Source: Erythrobasidium yunnanense (Eukaryota > Basidiomycota > Cystobasidiomycetes > Erythrobasidiales > Erythrobasidiaceae). From it: a stretch of 64,000 nt of DNA. The DNA lies in NCBI GenBank assembly GCA_001600175.1, contig BCJC01000002.1, forward strand, positions 2,329,111-2,393,110, given 5' to 3'. The notes below the pieces were generated by a model, which was given only the letters and a program-made list of their open reading frames with translations, was not told the DNA's origin and did no database searches. The translations under genes and the position numbers were made by a program. This document shows positions 1 through 9,802 of the stretch, in pieces (within the stretch, counting starts at the first letter, position 1; every line of letters starts with the position of its first letter).

Positions 1-802
1 CTCTATAGCCGTACCGACAATGACCGCACCCGCCCTTCGAGCCGCAATGTCCACGAAGCTGCTGATATGCGTCAGGTTAGCGATCGTACGTATCAGTGCG
101 CAAAGCATCCCACCATACCTATGCAAGCTTTTGGTCGCTACGCACCCAGCGTCCAGCGCTCTTTGGGTAGAAGCTGTCGTACGATGCTACACGGGGGACA
201 TACCAAAGCGACTAGGGACAAGCTTACAAAGCTACTTTGAGGTTGGTAGACTTGAAGCGAAACATTTCAGGGAGATCCAGGCATTTGACCGCCATATGCC
301 CTCATGCCTATCGTCTGTATCAAAGCTGATCAAAGCTTCCACTGTCGGCTGCGCCAACGGGCTGAGAGCACTGCACCCTCGAGTCAATATACACTACTGT
401 AGTATTGTCGCTCGAACGCGTCGTCCTAATCGTCATCCTATCGTGACAGGGATTTGCGATGAACCCTTGTTAAGACAACGTACTATCCGATGCTCTTTGT
501 CGGTTCGAGAACATACAGGCTGTCCGCTATCCAGCGAAGGCTTTGTATCTTGCAAACAGTTGTGAGACCCAAACCTGAATCTCTGGCTATTGAGCTGGGT
601 AGATTGGCACGACGCGTGGTCGGGTCGTTCACTTTCTGTTCTTGTTCATTCTATGTAGCTCAGTAGCCATTCTTGAGCGAGCGAAGAAATGTCAACATCG
701 ATAGCCGGTGGGACCGGGGATCATGCGCACGCGTGTACCTTTTGCTTTCCTCCACTCCATCAGCTGAGCTCGAAAGCTACAGCCAGCTTTTGTGACAGCA
801 CG
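1..802. other. Left edge, no gene assigned
   Basis: No supportable gene. A 181-codon open frame (20-565, plus) has no domain, hydrophobic pattern or splice context that I recognise. On the minus strand, bases 56 down to 1 read as an open stretch preceded by a CTAAC-type branch point and a CAG acceptor, so the 3' part of a leftward gene may run off the edge; this is weak. The last part is the promoter of the next gene. Confidence 0.3.
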
Positions 803-2483
803 ATGGCCTCGCAAGCTTCTGGCAGCGGATCTGCGCGCCGTCAAGCTTCAGGCGACGGATCGGCTTCATCGAGCAGCGGCAGTCCGATTCTCGAGAAGAA
901 GCGACCCTCTTTCGGTGCAGATATGCGAAGCACAAGTAGCAGCAGTAACAAAAGCGCAGCAGGACCACCACGACGTCCGAGCTCGTCGACTCGAAGGAGA
1001 AGCAGCTTGAAAGCCGTCAGCGAGGATCTGGACGAACCTGCCGTCGATGATTACGAAGAAGAAGCTTTAGATAGCGACGAGACGCAATATGATGACAAAG
1101 ATGCGCTCTACGAACAAGATAAAGTCGCAAGTGAAGAGAGCTTCGGTGGATTGCATTATGTAAGTCGCGCTGTTGCCTGATTATAGGCGCACTGCTGGAT
1201 TATAGAGCTTCTTTCTAGAGCAAGTGACTTACACTTGCTGTTGCAGCTCCCGCTCATCGTCGCTGTCGTACCTCCGCTTGGGGCGATCCTGCATGGACGC
1301 GCCGAAGGTGTGCAGATCTCTCATATAACGGAAGTAGGATATGCAAGCTAACATTGCACTCATTCAACAGCCTGGACAGACTTCCTCATCCTCCTTCTAG
1401 TCGCTTTCTACCTCTATCAGGTCGTGCGGGGTAAGTCAGACACGCTACCTCAGACCTACAGTCTTAGCTAATGCATGCGGTTGCCGTATATGCAGTTCCC
1501 TGGGAACTTTACTACGCCTCTCGCACGCGTCGCATCAATGCAGCGACGTATGCTCTCAGTCACACAGACGACGACACGCCCGCTTCTGTCATTCAGCGTC
1601 GAAAAGCAGCTCAATCCGAGCTTATGCAGAAAGAGATCTTCTCTCTTATTTTCTGTGTCGTCTCGCCATTCATCGGATCCTACCTTCTCTACTACGTAAA
1701 AGGCGCTCTCAGCGATCCAGATCGATACATAAACCCTTACAATGTCAGACTGTACGTCCTAGCTAGTGGAGTCAAGCCATGGACGCACTTCTTTTCACTG
1801 GTCAAGAAGAGGAGTCTATTCCTACAGTCCGAAGTTCACTATCCGACACCTACCGTTTCCCTCCTAATGAGGAAGGTCGAGAGCATGCAAGAGGAGATTA
1901 ACAGCCTCCGAGGTATACATGCCACCAAGAAGGATGTCAAAATTCTTCGAGAAGGCATCGATGTGCCCTTGACAAAACTCAACAAAGCACTCAAGACGTA
2001 CGAACGAAAAGAAGAGTTCACACGTCTCAACAACGAAGAGAAGTTTGAGATCTTGAATGACAAGATATCATTGCTCGTAAACGAATTGAATATCTCGGCG
2101 GAATTAATCGAGAACTTGAAGATTGAGCAGGACAAGAGTGGGAGCGTCATCAAAGCTCTGAGGTACATCTTCTCGGGAGAACGAAGAGGAAATGGCATGG
2201 ATGCCCAGTATTTGTGGTACGAGCGAGGTGCCTTCTTCTACGTCTTCCTACCGGTGAGCGATAATGGACAAGATGACTTCAGATACTGATTTGAACATGT
2301 ACGCAACAGATCGTAGCGTCCAATCGAATACTAGACGCTACGGGCCGCCTTTTCGATAGTATGTCCAAGCGAATCGGTGCGCTCGAAAGAAGTGGCATGA
2401 TCGAGAACGGTCGCCAAGCCTCACTCAATACCTCCATTGCATCTGGCCAGAGAAGCAGAACAGCACACATCAATCAGTCGTAG
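803..2483 (+). CDS. Fungal multi-pass membrane protein with coiled coil
   Basis: Five exons: 803-1159, 1247-1307, 1371-1430, 1496-2253, 2310-2483, all with GT-AG borders. An in-frame ATG at 689 exists, but the one at 803 (MASQASGSG) begins the Ser/Arg-rich cytosolic tail and is preferred. The first ~120 residues are disordered and acidic. Two hydrophobic segments follow (LPLIVAVVPPLGAIL and FLILLLVAFYLYQVV), then the motif VPWELYYASRTRR, and a third membrane stretch (LIFCVVSPFIGSYLLYYV). A long alpha-helical region (MRKVESMQEEINSL onward) looks coiled coil, and a short hydrophobic patch lies near the C-terminus. The pattern matches a family of uncharacterised fungal proteins, probably in an internal membrane. 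The function is unknown; only the topology is supported by sequence. Confidence 0.75.
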
Positions 2484-2945
2484 TATATGCAAGAATCAAT
2501 TTCAGTAAGCCTGTCGATGTAGCAAACAAAGCGCAAAGAACAGTATAAGTAGATGCATGAGAGCAATGCATCTTACTGAATGACACCCTCTTCATGTGAA
2601 TGTGCAAAGAGCGCGTAATGCCGCTTTCGGCTAAGTCTTGATACTTATCCTTCCCTATGGAGGACCATCTTTAGCACTCAAGTGTTCGATCTCGACCCAA
2701 CTCTGTCGACTCGTCAACTTCAATAGTGTTTTACTGAGGGATCGTGTCGCGCGAGCGGATTCCTAACCTTTGTCGACAACCCATTCCCGCGCTTATGGCT
2801 GTGCTGGAGCAGCAAGCTCAAAAGTGCCCCTACGCTGTCTCTCTACCTCTCTCTCTCTCGCTCACATCACTCTATCACGAGGTCAAATAAGCACACCTTG
2901 CAATTACTATCCTACACTCAAGCAGACATCCTAGCCTATCCCATC
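2484..2945. other. Intergenic, CT-rich promoter tract
   Basis: No gene seen. A pyrimidine tract of repeated CTCT units lies near 2838-2866, about 80 bp before the next start codon, as in many fungal core promoters. Confidence 0.5.
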
Positions 2946-3958
2946 ATGTCGGAACCCCGAAGATCAAGCAACGACACCCCGCGAACAGCAGAGGAGCGTC
3001 GAGCAAAGCTCAAACAGCAAAGACAGAAGCGTCTGTTACCTAGCGCTACTGCTGCTTCGTCAGGAGGTGCAAGCAGCCGCCTAACGGTCCCAAGACGTAC
3101 GAGTTCAAGCTCGAACTCGAGTACATCCAGCAAGAGCAGCGCCATTTCCAACTTGAGCCTAGTCTTCGATCCTCCCGCGCTTGGCAAACGAAACAGATTA
3201 TGCTATCCTGAGATTGGCGCGCCGGGCGAGCCGTTCAAATCTATCTCCCTCCGACCCAACGAAAAGCTCGTCTTTCTGGCAGGCGGTGTTCAAGGTATAA
3301 GTCAACAACGATCATGCCTCGTGAAGGCAGCGTCATGCTGATGGTGCGCTATTGTCGAGCAGGCCCAGATTGGCGACAGTATGTATCCGACAAACTTGAG
3401 CTTGTTCAAGGTCTTCCCAACTTGGCATTTGTCCGACCAAAGCTCCCAGATCCCAGTCTTTACGGCACCCTGTTCGAGGAGCTGATCAATTGGGAGATCG
3501 AGCACTTCCACCAGAGTCCTGTGATCGTGTTTTGGTTTCATCGCTTCACTCTGTGCCCGGTGAGTGCTCTCTACCTGCCAACTCGACGGAACCACACTCA
3601 GAGATCGCCCTCGCAGATCACACTCGTCGAATTTGGCCAGTGGGCGGTTCCGTATGCATCAAAAGCAACCCGGCCCTACAAGGTCATTGTCGGTGCTGAC
3701 CCGGAGTATGCCAAGGTGCAATAGATCAAATGCTACTGCAAGAACAGGTATACTGTGCACGATAACCTGGACAATCTTGCCAAGGCTACTGCGCGAGCTT
3801 TGAAGGGCATGTCGACTCCACAGCGATGCCCGCAGATGCGACTGCTGCCCGTGACTCGAGTCTTGACAATGTATACTATTCCCCCACGCGGAGTCGTCAT
3901 GGTGATCAAGTATGCGAACGATGCTTCATTTAACGGGTACAGCGATCAATTGCAGTGA
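2946..3958 (+). CDS. Nucleoside 2-deoxyribosyltransferase-like protein
   Basis: Exons 2946-3294, 3363-3559 and one from 3617 (or 3602). The Ser/Arg-rich N-terminus is followed by a domain with motifs like the nucleoside deoxyribosyltransferase-like fold: KLVFLAGGVQG, GPDWRQYV, then EELINWEIEHF, SPVIVFWF and ITLVEFG. In that family (glycosyl transfer between nucleosides and bases) the Asp/Trp turn and the Glu of the WE and LVE segments sit in the active site; assignment here is by motif only. The domain runs to VIVGADPEYAK at 3715, where the frame meets TAG at 3722-3724. Coding-like sequence (RYTVHDNLDNL) resumes in another position, so 3716-3742 (27 nt) must be an extremely short intron, or the frame is damaged. 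If neither, the protein stops at 3724. Upstream gene is 460 bp away on the same strand. Confidence 0.55.
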
Positions 3959-4011
3959 AGCCTCATTGTAGACTAATGGCCCAGTTCACAATACTCGAGA
4001 TCCTGTATCTT

Positions 4012-6292
4012 CTACCACGTCCGGATACGCATCTTCTGATTTACCTGCCAAAATTGAGCCGGCAGCGTCTTCAAACGATTCATCGGCCACCAGTATAAGC
4101 TGTTCACGTCTTTGTCAATAGTAGATGTATGAAAGCCCTGGTCTGATGGCTCCGAGCAGGCGGTCTGTTTTCGCTGCTGATCTAGATGAAGGCGAGTGCT
4201 GGGCAATGCGATTACTGATGCGATACTGGCTGTGAATGGCATAGATCGTAGATCAGACATATTATTACCAGCCTTCGGTGTTGGTCTTACCACTTCGCTT
4301 TGCAGACTCGTACTCGGCGGCTAATCGCGAGTCCACTAGAGCCACGCTGTTGTTGATGCGTCAGGCCAGCGGGCAAGGTCGGAAGTGAAAATCTAGCCCA
4401 CCTTTTCCCAAGATGGGCAGGAGCTTCCGTCCCCGGTAAGTCTGAAAATAAACAGTCTTTGCGGTCACCTAGCCAGATCAAATTGGACAGACTTTGGGCC
4501 GAGAAATTTGCAGTAAATAGCTCCGTTACGGTGAGACCAGGATGGAAATATATGGTGGGCTCTTCGAGAGCCGGGATCTCTGTTTTCAAATACGTTCCGA
4601 ACCCATCTTTTGGCACGTAGAAGCCAAGCTTGGTGAGGAAAGCACGATCGGCTTCGGTGAAGACTGGATCGTAAACCGTGACGTTTGAGCGTGATAATCC
4701 AAAAGCATGGCAGATAGTGTCGAAAACCACAAGCTGGAGCAGGCCCCGAATGTAAGTATGGCTAAAGCTCTTGTGGTGTTCGCTCTGCACGAGATGCGCG
4801 AGCTGCGAGAGGGCTAGGCAGATGCCTCGCCTTGGAAGCGGTAGAGAGGGCTGCTGTCGTCTCAGTTGGAAGACACGCTGCTCTAGCTGTCTGAGATAGC
4901 CGATGTTTTGTAGATGTCGATACTGTATGTTGTAGAGCTCTTGCGCCTTTGCGACATCGCTTGCCAGACCTCGATGCGGAGCGTCTTCCAGCCGCAGCTT
5001 GAACATGTCTCGTGTAGCCGAAGTATTGTGCCTAGCTCTTCTGAAAGCCTCAGACTTTCTGGGATCTTGAGAGACGGATGGTACGGCAAAGGCACTGTCG
5101 CGTCGTTCCAGCTTTCTTCTGACTGCCAGAGAGCGTGCAAAGTCGAGAACAGATTCCGTCTCGGTAGAGGGAATGGCTCGAACATGCACTTTGTCCTTCG
5201 CCTGCCAGAAACGGGGTGGCAGACTTGCCAAGGTGGTCTTTGGCCACCAGTATAAGGTATTGGCAGCGCTACTAAGACCGTAGTCCACAAGGCGTTGCTC
5301 CCCAGCCCTCCAGGGTTCGGCGTCCAGGATTCTGGCCAGTTCCGGACAAGAGGCCTTCTGGCATTTGCCATGTATATTGACGTGGTAATTAGGCATGGCA
5401 TACGTTGATGCAATCATGGCTGGCGGTGTATAGTCTCAGCCAATACAGATACAAGCGCCAAAACACGACATACCGCTACGCTTTGACGGCTCAAAGATCG
5501 ATGAGATCCGTTGGTCAACCACAGCCCAGCGCCTGAAGAGCAGTAGACGTTACTGATTTGATTATCAAGCACCACAGCGATTACTCACCTTGTGCCTTCA
5601 GTAACGCATTTGCCAAATAACGTTGACAGTGAGCGTTGGTTTCCGGTAAGCCAGACGAGGTTTGCGAGATGTTTAGGTGAGAAATTTGCCAGGAAAAGTG
5701 CTGGCAGGATCAGGTTAGGATGAAACACTAAGGTGGGCTCCTCCAGAGCTGGCATTTTTGGGTCTAGATTGTCACCGAACTCGCTTCGATCTGCTTCGGC
5801 GAAGCCGAGTTTGCGCAAGAACGCTCGATCCGCATCCGTGAACCACGGATCGTAGACCTTGATGCTCGACCGCGGTATGCCAAAGCTTTTGCAAACAGTA
5901 TCGAAAACAGCAAGTTGTGTCAAGCCAGTGATAGTAGTGTTGAGATTGGAGTCCTTGTCCTCAACAAAGTGCGCGACGTGCGAGAGGGCCAGGCAGATGC
6001 CTCGCTTGAGCACGGGCGGGGAGGAATTTGACTGTCTGAGCCGAGAGAGGCTCTGCTCTAAATGCTGAAGGTAACTCGTGGACCTGAGATGTCCATACTG
6101 TGTATCATATATCTCTTGAGCTCTAGCGATGTCCCCGGCGGGGCCTGGTGAGTCCGCATCCGCTTGTCGCCGTCTGTGCAGGCCTGGCGTAGCAGAACTG
6201 TTGTGTCTGCCTCTGGCATATTCCGCACACTGTCGCGCATCGCGAGGGTCCCGACTGGCTGCTGGAGGATTGCTGTGCCGCCTTGCTAGCAT
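4012..6292 (-). CDS. Double SRR1-like domain protein (two fused tandem copies)
   Basis: Five exons: 6292-5589, 5532-5474, 5419-4402, 4346-4291, 4229-4012; the sum is 2,055 nt, 684 residues. SRR1-like domains (plant SRR1, yeast Ber1 family; regulatory, biochemistry unclear) are recognised by VYDPxFTxADRAFLxKLGF, EEPTxxFHPGL and LANLVWL/LSNLIWLG. Each module also has an N-terminal helix (AQELYNIQYRHLQ type), a short central exon (VALVDSRLAAEYESAKRSG type) and a C-terminal Cys/Trp module ending LYWWP..LP.xFWQ. In the neighbouring copy that module ends at a stop after MRIRTC. Here the first module's C-terminal exon has no stop at that place (FWQAKDKVHVRAIPST) and runs in frame into the second SRR1 domain. 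The simplest reading is a read-through fusion of two tandem genes; an internal start for the second copy cannot be excluded. Confidence 0.7.
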
Positions 6293-6417
6293 TGCTATTG
6301 ACAGGGGCCAGGAAGGACGACTGGAGGGAAGAGCAGGTAGCTATTACGTCCAAGAGGGTTTGCAAGGAGAGAAAGCATCAACCAGCTGGTATGATCAGTG
6401 CGCACGAGAGGTGACAA

Positions 6418-6441
6418 GTGTACCGCCTACAGGTCGGACGG
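6418..6441. repeat. Duplicated upstream element, copy A
   Basis: A 24-bp segment with core ACAGGTCGGACGG, 126 bp upstream of the double SRR1 gene's start. It matches 7989-8012 at about 19 of 24 positions. The flanking sequence is far less alike, so the element may be retained regulatory sequence from the tandem duplication. Confidence 0.45.
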
Positions 6442-6734
6442 AGTTTCAGGATTTCTGACCATGTTTGACAACCTCTTTGCGAGTCAGGGACCCTCCAGGG
6501 CGGCAAGACGTCTCATGTGTTCGTCCGTGACCCAAGCTTCGAAGACTGCGACAATCTGAACTGGACGGGTGCACCGCCCGCGTCCGAGACGACAGGCATA
6601 TTGCCTTCTCGCCTTCCGTCCGAAAGCACCAAATTGAGGACATCCCTGCCAATTACCGGCAGTAGAAGCACAGAGAATATTATGCTTGTGAAAGTCACTC
6701 GATCCACATGCAACGTTTCGATGCTCAATGTCCG

Positions 6735-7878
6735 CTAGCAGGTCCGAATGCGCATCTTGCTATCTACCTGCCAGAACTGGCCAGGCAGCATTTCGATAGT
6801 CGTCTTAGGCCACCAGTACAATGTGTTGGCCGCGCTGCTCAGACCGTAGTCTTGACGACGTGGCTCGCCAGGCTTCCAGTGTTCACCGTCCAAGATTCTG
6901 GCGAGCTCTGGACATGCAGCTCTTTGACATGTCCGGTCGATGTGAAAGTGGTAGTTCGGCAGTGCATGTGATGATGCGACTATAGCTGTTGACAGTCAAA
7001 ATGCAGCGCTCAGCCAAAGCGCTGTGCCAAGTGGAATTACAAGCGGTTCCTCACCACTGCGCTTCAGCGGTTCGTATCTAGCAGCTATCTTCGAGTCAAT
7101 GAGGGCCACGCGGCTACGGAAAGGCACTCTTCAGAATCATTACGGCACATCGAGTGTGTATGACTCACTTGTTCCCAAAGGTAGTAGATCTCCCGTATAA
7201 TGTGGACATAGAACGTTGATTTCCATCAAGCCAGACCAGATTTGCAAGGCTTCTGGGCGAAAAGTTTGCCTTAAAGAGCAAATCGGCCATCTCGAGACCG
7301 GGATGGAAGACAAGGGTCGGCTCGCTCAAAATCGGTATTCTCGGCATCGCCTCGTTCCCAAATTCATCTAACGGCGCATGGAATCCGAGCCTGGTGAGGA
7401 AAGCTCGATCTGCTTCTGTAAAGCATGGATCGTAAACAGTGATGCTCGAGCGCGGTAGACCAAAATTCTGGCAGACAGTATCGAAGACAGCAAGTTGTGT
7501 CAGGCCAGTCACAGTAGTGTCGATCTCGAAGTCCTTGCACCCTACAGAGGGCGAAAGTGAAGAGAGTGCTAGGCAAATACCCCGCCTGAGCACCGGGAGA
7601 GAAAGATCTGCACCTCTTAGGCGGTTGATACTGTGTTCTAGTTGCTGAAGGTACCCCGTAGACTGTAAACGTCGGCACTGTATATTATACAGCTCTTGTG
7701 CCGATGTGACACATCCAGGGAGTCCTGAACAGGGGCCGCGCCTCCTCTGCACTTCAAGGAGATCTGATGCCGCAGAACTGTTGTGTCTGCTTCTCCTGAC
7801 CACATCGCACTGGCGGGTGTCGCAAGTGACGGGCGCTATCACGGAGGTGGTGCTGTGTCTCCTAGGTGCCATTTCCAC
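6735..7878 (-). CDS. SRR1-like domain protein (single copy of the array)
   Basis: Three exons: 7878-7169, 7113-7055, 6985-6735; the sum is 1,020 nt, 339 residues. It starts MEMAPRRHST and carries the helix AQELYNIQCRRLQ, then the SRR1-like core (ITVYDPCFTEADRAFLTRLGF, SEPTLVFHPGLEM, LANLVWLDGN), the short exon VALIDSKIAARYEPLKRSG and the C-terminal module with PNYHFHIDRTCQ, CPELARILDGEHW and LYWWPKTTIEMLPGQFWQ. The central exon is 59 nt, the same length as in the first module of the neighbouring gene, and all intron positions are shared. The copies are thus whole-gene tandem duplicates that have diverged strongly in protein sequence, so the duplication is not very recent. Function is not known; SRR1-like proteins are linked to regulatory roles in plants and yeast. 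Confidence 0.75.
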
Positions 7879-8355
7879 TAAGCGTAGCAGAGAATTGTGG
7901 AGGATGAAGTGGCCAGAATGACCGACGATGAGCTATACGTAGCAGGCAAAAGGATCAGATTGTGCGGGAGTGCAGCAATTTTTCGAACGTGTATCGCCCG
8001 CAGGTCAGACCGTTGGGCAGGTCCACGGTGCCAGACCAGGACAGCAGGGAAGACATCTAAGCGGTCACGGTAAGACCAGATGAGCTGCTTTGTACCAGAT
8101 CTCGATTCAGCTGCCCACGTCCGGCATGGAAATGTTCTGTCGCACTCGCCAACTTGCTGAATGCCGTTGAAGTTACGCCGGAATGCATTCAGTAGAGTGA
8201 TCCATCGACAATGTCAACCTTCGCAAGCTCCAGCTGCAGCACTGGCTTACCCTCGCCAGCAGCGAGGTCTATCAACCACGAAATCCAGGTCATCTAGCGC
8301 TGGTCTTGCTGGTAGTGCGCCGCCTGCGTCTAGGTAGGATCACTATGGGAATATT
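7879..8355. other. Divergent promoter region, possible relic of an SRR1 copy
   Basis: Shared upstream region of the leftward SRR1-like gene and the rightward Fe-S fusion gene. No open gene is seen. Around 8060-8135 short words occur in the same order and direction as in the SRR1 domain (GCGGTCAC, CCAGAT, CATGGAAAT), which may mark a decayed further copy or be chance. Confidence 0.3.
7989..8012. repeat. Duplicated upstream element, copy B
   Basis: Partner of 6418-6441, with core GCAGGTCAGACCG, 111 bp upstream of the single SRR1-like gene's start. Its similar distance and orientation relative to a start codon suggest a conserved promoter element. Confidence 0.45.
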
Positions 8356-9683
8356 GTGTATCGTGTACTGATGCTCTCAAGCAGATCGCTGGTTCTCTTC
8401 ACTGCCAGGCCTTTCAATACCCTCCCTTCCCATCTTGAAAGCGTGTCCGATGTCTATCGCAAGATTGTTGAGGTTCTGCGTTCCAGAGATGTCGGAATTG
8501 CAGTCACAGACGCTACGCATGCCTTGACAAAGCCGGCGAATGTGCAATGGACCAAAGAAACGTCGCGATTCGAGCAACCTCAGCCAGAAAGTCAGGAAGA
8601 ATATGGCGCAGTCATATACCCAGACCGCATTCCCATACCGGTAGCATTATCGCAAGATACCTTGAGAGATGGAAAGCTACAACACTTCTTGGACACGCTG
8701 GGTTCTGCCTTATCGACGGAAGAAGCGTCATCAGAGAAAGCGCTGACTAAGACAATGGCACATCAAGCGATAGACATCTTCGTGTGTACTCACGGTGCTA
8801 GAGATTGCCGCTGTGGAGATGTTGGCACCTCTTTCTACGAAACCCTGGTTTCGCAAGTCAAGAGGCGCAAGCTGGGCAACTCTGCACAAGCTTTTGACGA
8901 AGGCCAAGGTCCTTTCCGCATCCATCGAGTGACACAGTGAGCAATATCTAAGAGCATACGCATGAAGCAAGCCTTACGTAAGTTGGACAGTATCGGCGGC
9001 CATCGCTTCGCGGCTACTTGCTTCACATCCACTGGCGATTGGTACGATAGCATCGTATGCATTGCAAGTGATTCGCTGACGTACTACGCAGGTATGGACT
9101 TCTGTCCCCAAGCGATGCATCCGTCTTTGTCGACTACCTGGCAAAGCAGACCAAAGGCATGCAAGCACTTTCTGCGATCTGGTGGGACAAATGGCGTGGA
9201 CGCTCAGGAATCACTGCAGAAGAGCAGACTTCACTGCACGATGAAGCTCTGGAGGCTCTTCCCTCCTCATCGGCCACTGCCATCGACATGGCGTCCCTGC
9301 TGAGGGGGAGAAAGCAGAGTACTAGAAGCGTTGTCCTCGGCGATGCCTTTGATCTACCTATCCAGACGTTTGACAATTCTCCTCTCGACCAGCCCATACG
9401 CGCTTACGGAGGCGAGACCGTCATGGACGCCTTGAAGCGCCACGAGCTGGTAGAAGCAACATGTGGAGGAGCTTGCGAATGTGCTACCTGTCACATCCAC
9501 CTGCGACCAAGCAAAGATGGACCAGCGCCGCCTGTGTCGGAGGCTGATAATGAAGAGGAAGACCAGCTGGAGTATGCTATCGGAGCCGATGATTATTCCC
9601 GCCTAGCATGTCAAGTTCGCATTACAGATGACCTTCAGACATGGTTCAAGGAAGGCGGTCGAGTTCAGCTGCCTAAATACTAG
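8356..9683 (+). CDS. Apd1/Aim32-type Fe-S domain fused to adrenodoxin-type ferredoxin
   Basis: Three exons: 8356-8936, 8991-9041, 9092-9683; 1,224 nt, 407 residues. The N-terminus is basic and amphipathic, lacking acids in its first 25 residues, as in mitochondrial targeting signals. Residues ~30-260 form a sucrase/ferredoxin-like (thioredoxin-like ferredoxin) domain: the C-x8-C site reads CTHGARDCRC and the splice junction restores HIGGHRFAATC, the His-x3-His site. In the Apd1/Aim32 family these two Cys and two His bind a [2Fe-2S] cluster. Residues ~300-407 form a second Fe-S domain of adrenodoxin type, with C-x5-C-x2-C (ATCGGACECATCHIHL) and a fourth Cys in RLACQVRIT. The protein would carry two different [2Fe-2S] clusters on one chain, probably in mitochondria, and could pass electrons internally; that role is inference. 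No frame breaks. Confidence 0.85.
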
Positions 9684-9802
9684 ACAATAACTTCAGTAAC
9701 AACACAATAGATCCAAGACTGTTCTAGCTCGTCTTAACCGAGTGCGTTATGGTCTTGTCGTAGATGCTCGTACATAGACTAGCAAGAGGGTAAGCATTCC
9801 TC

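Noticed and set aside
20-565. 181-codon open frame at the left edge
   Set aside because: No domain, no hydrophobic or repeat pattern, no splice context; composition like non-coding frames nearby.
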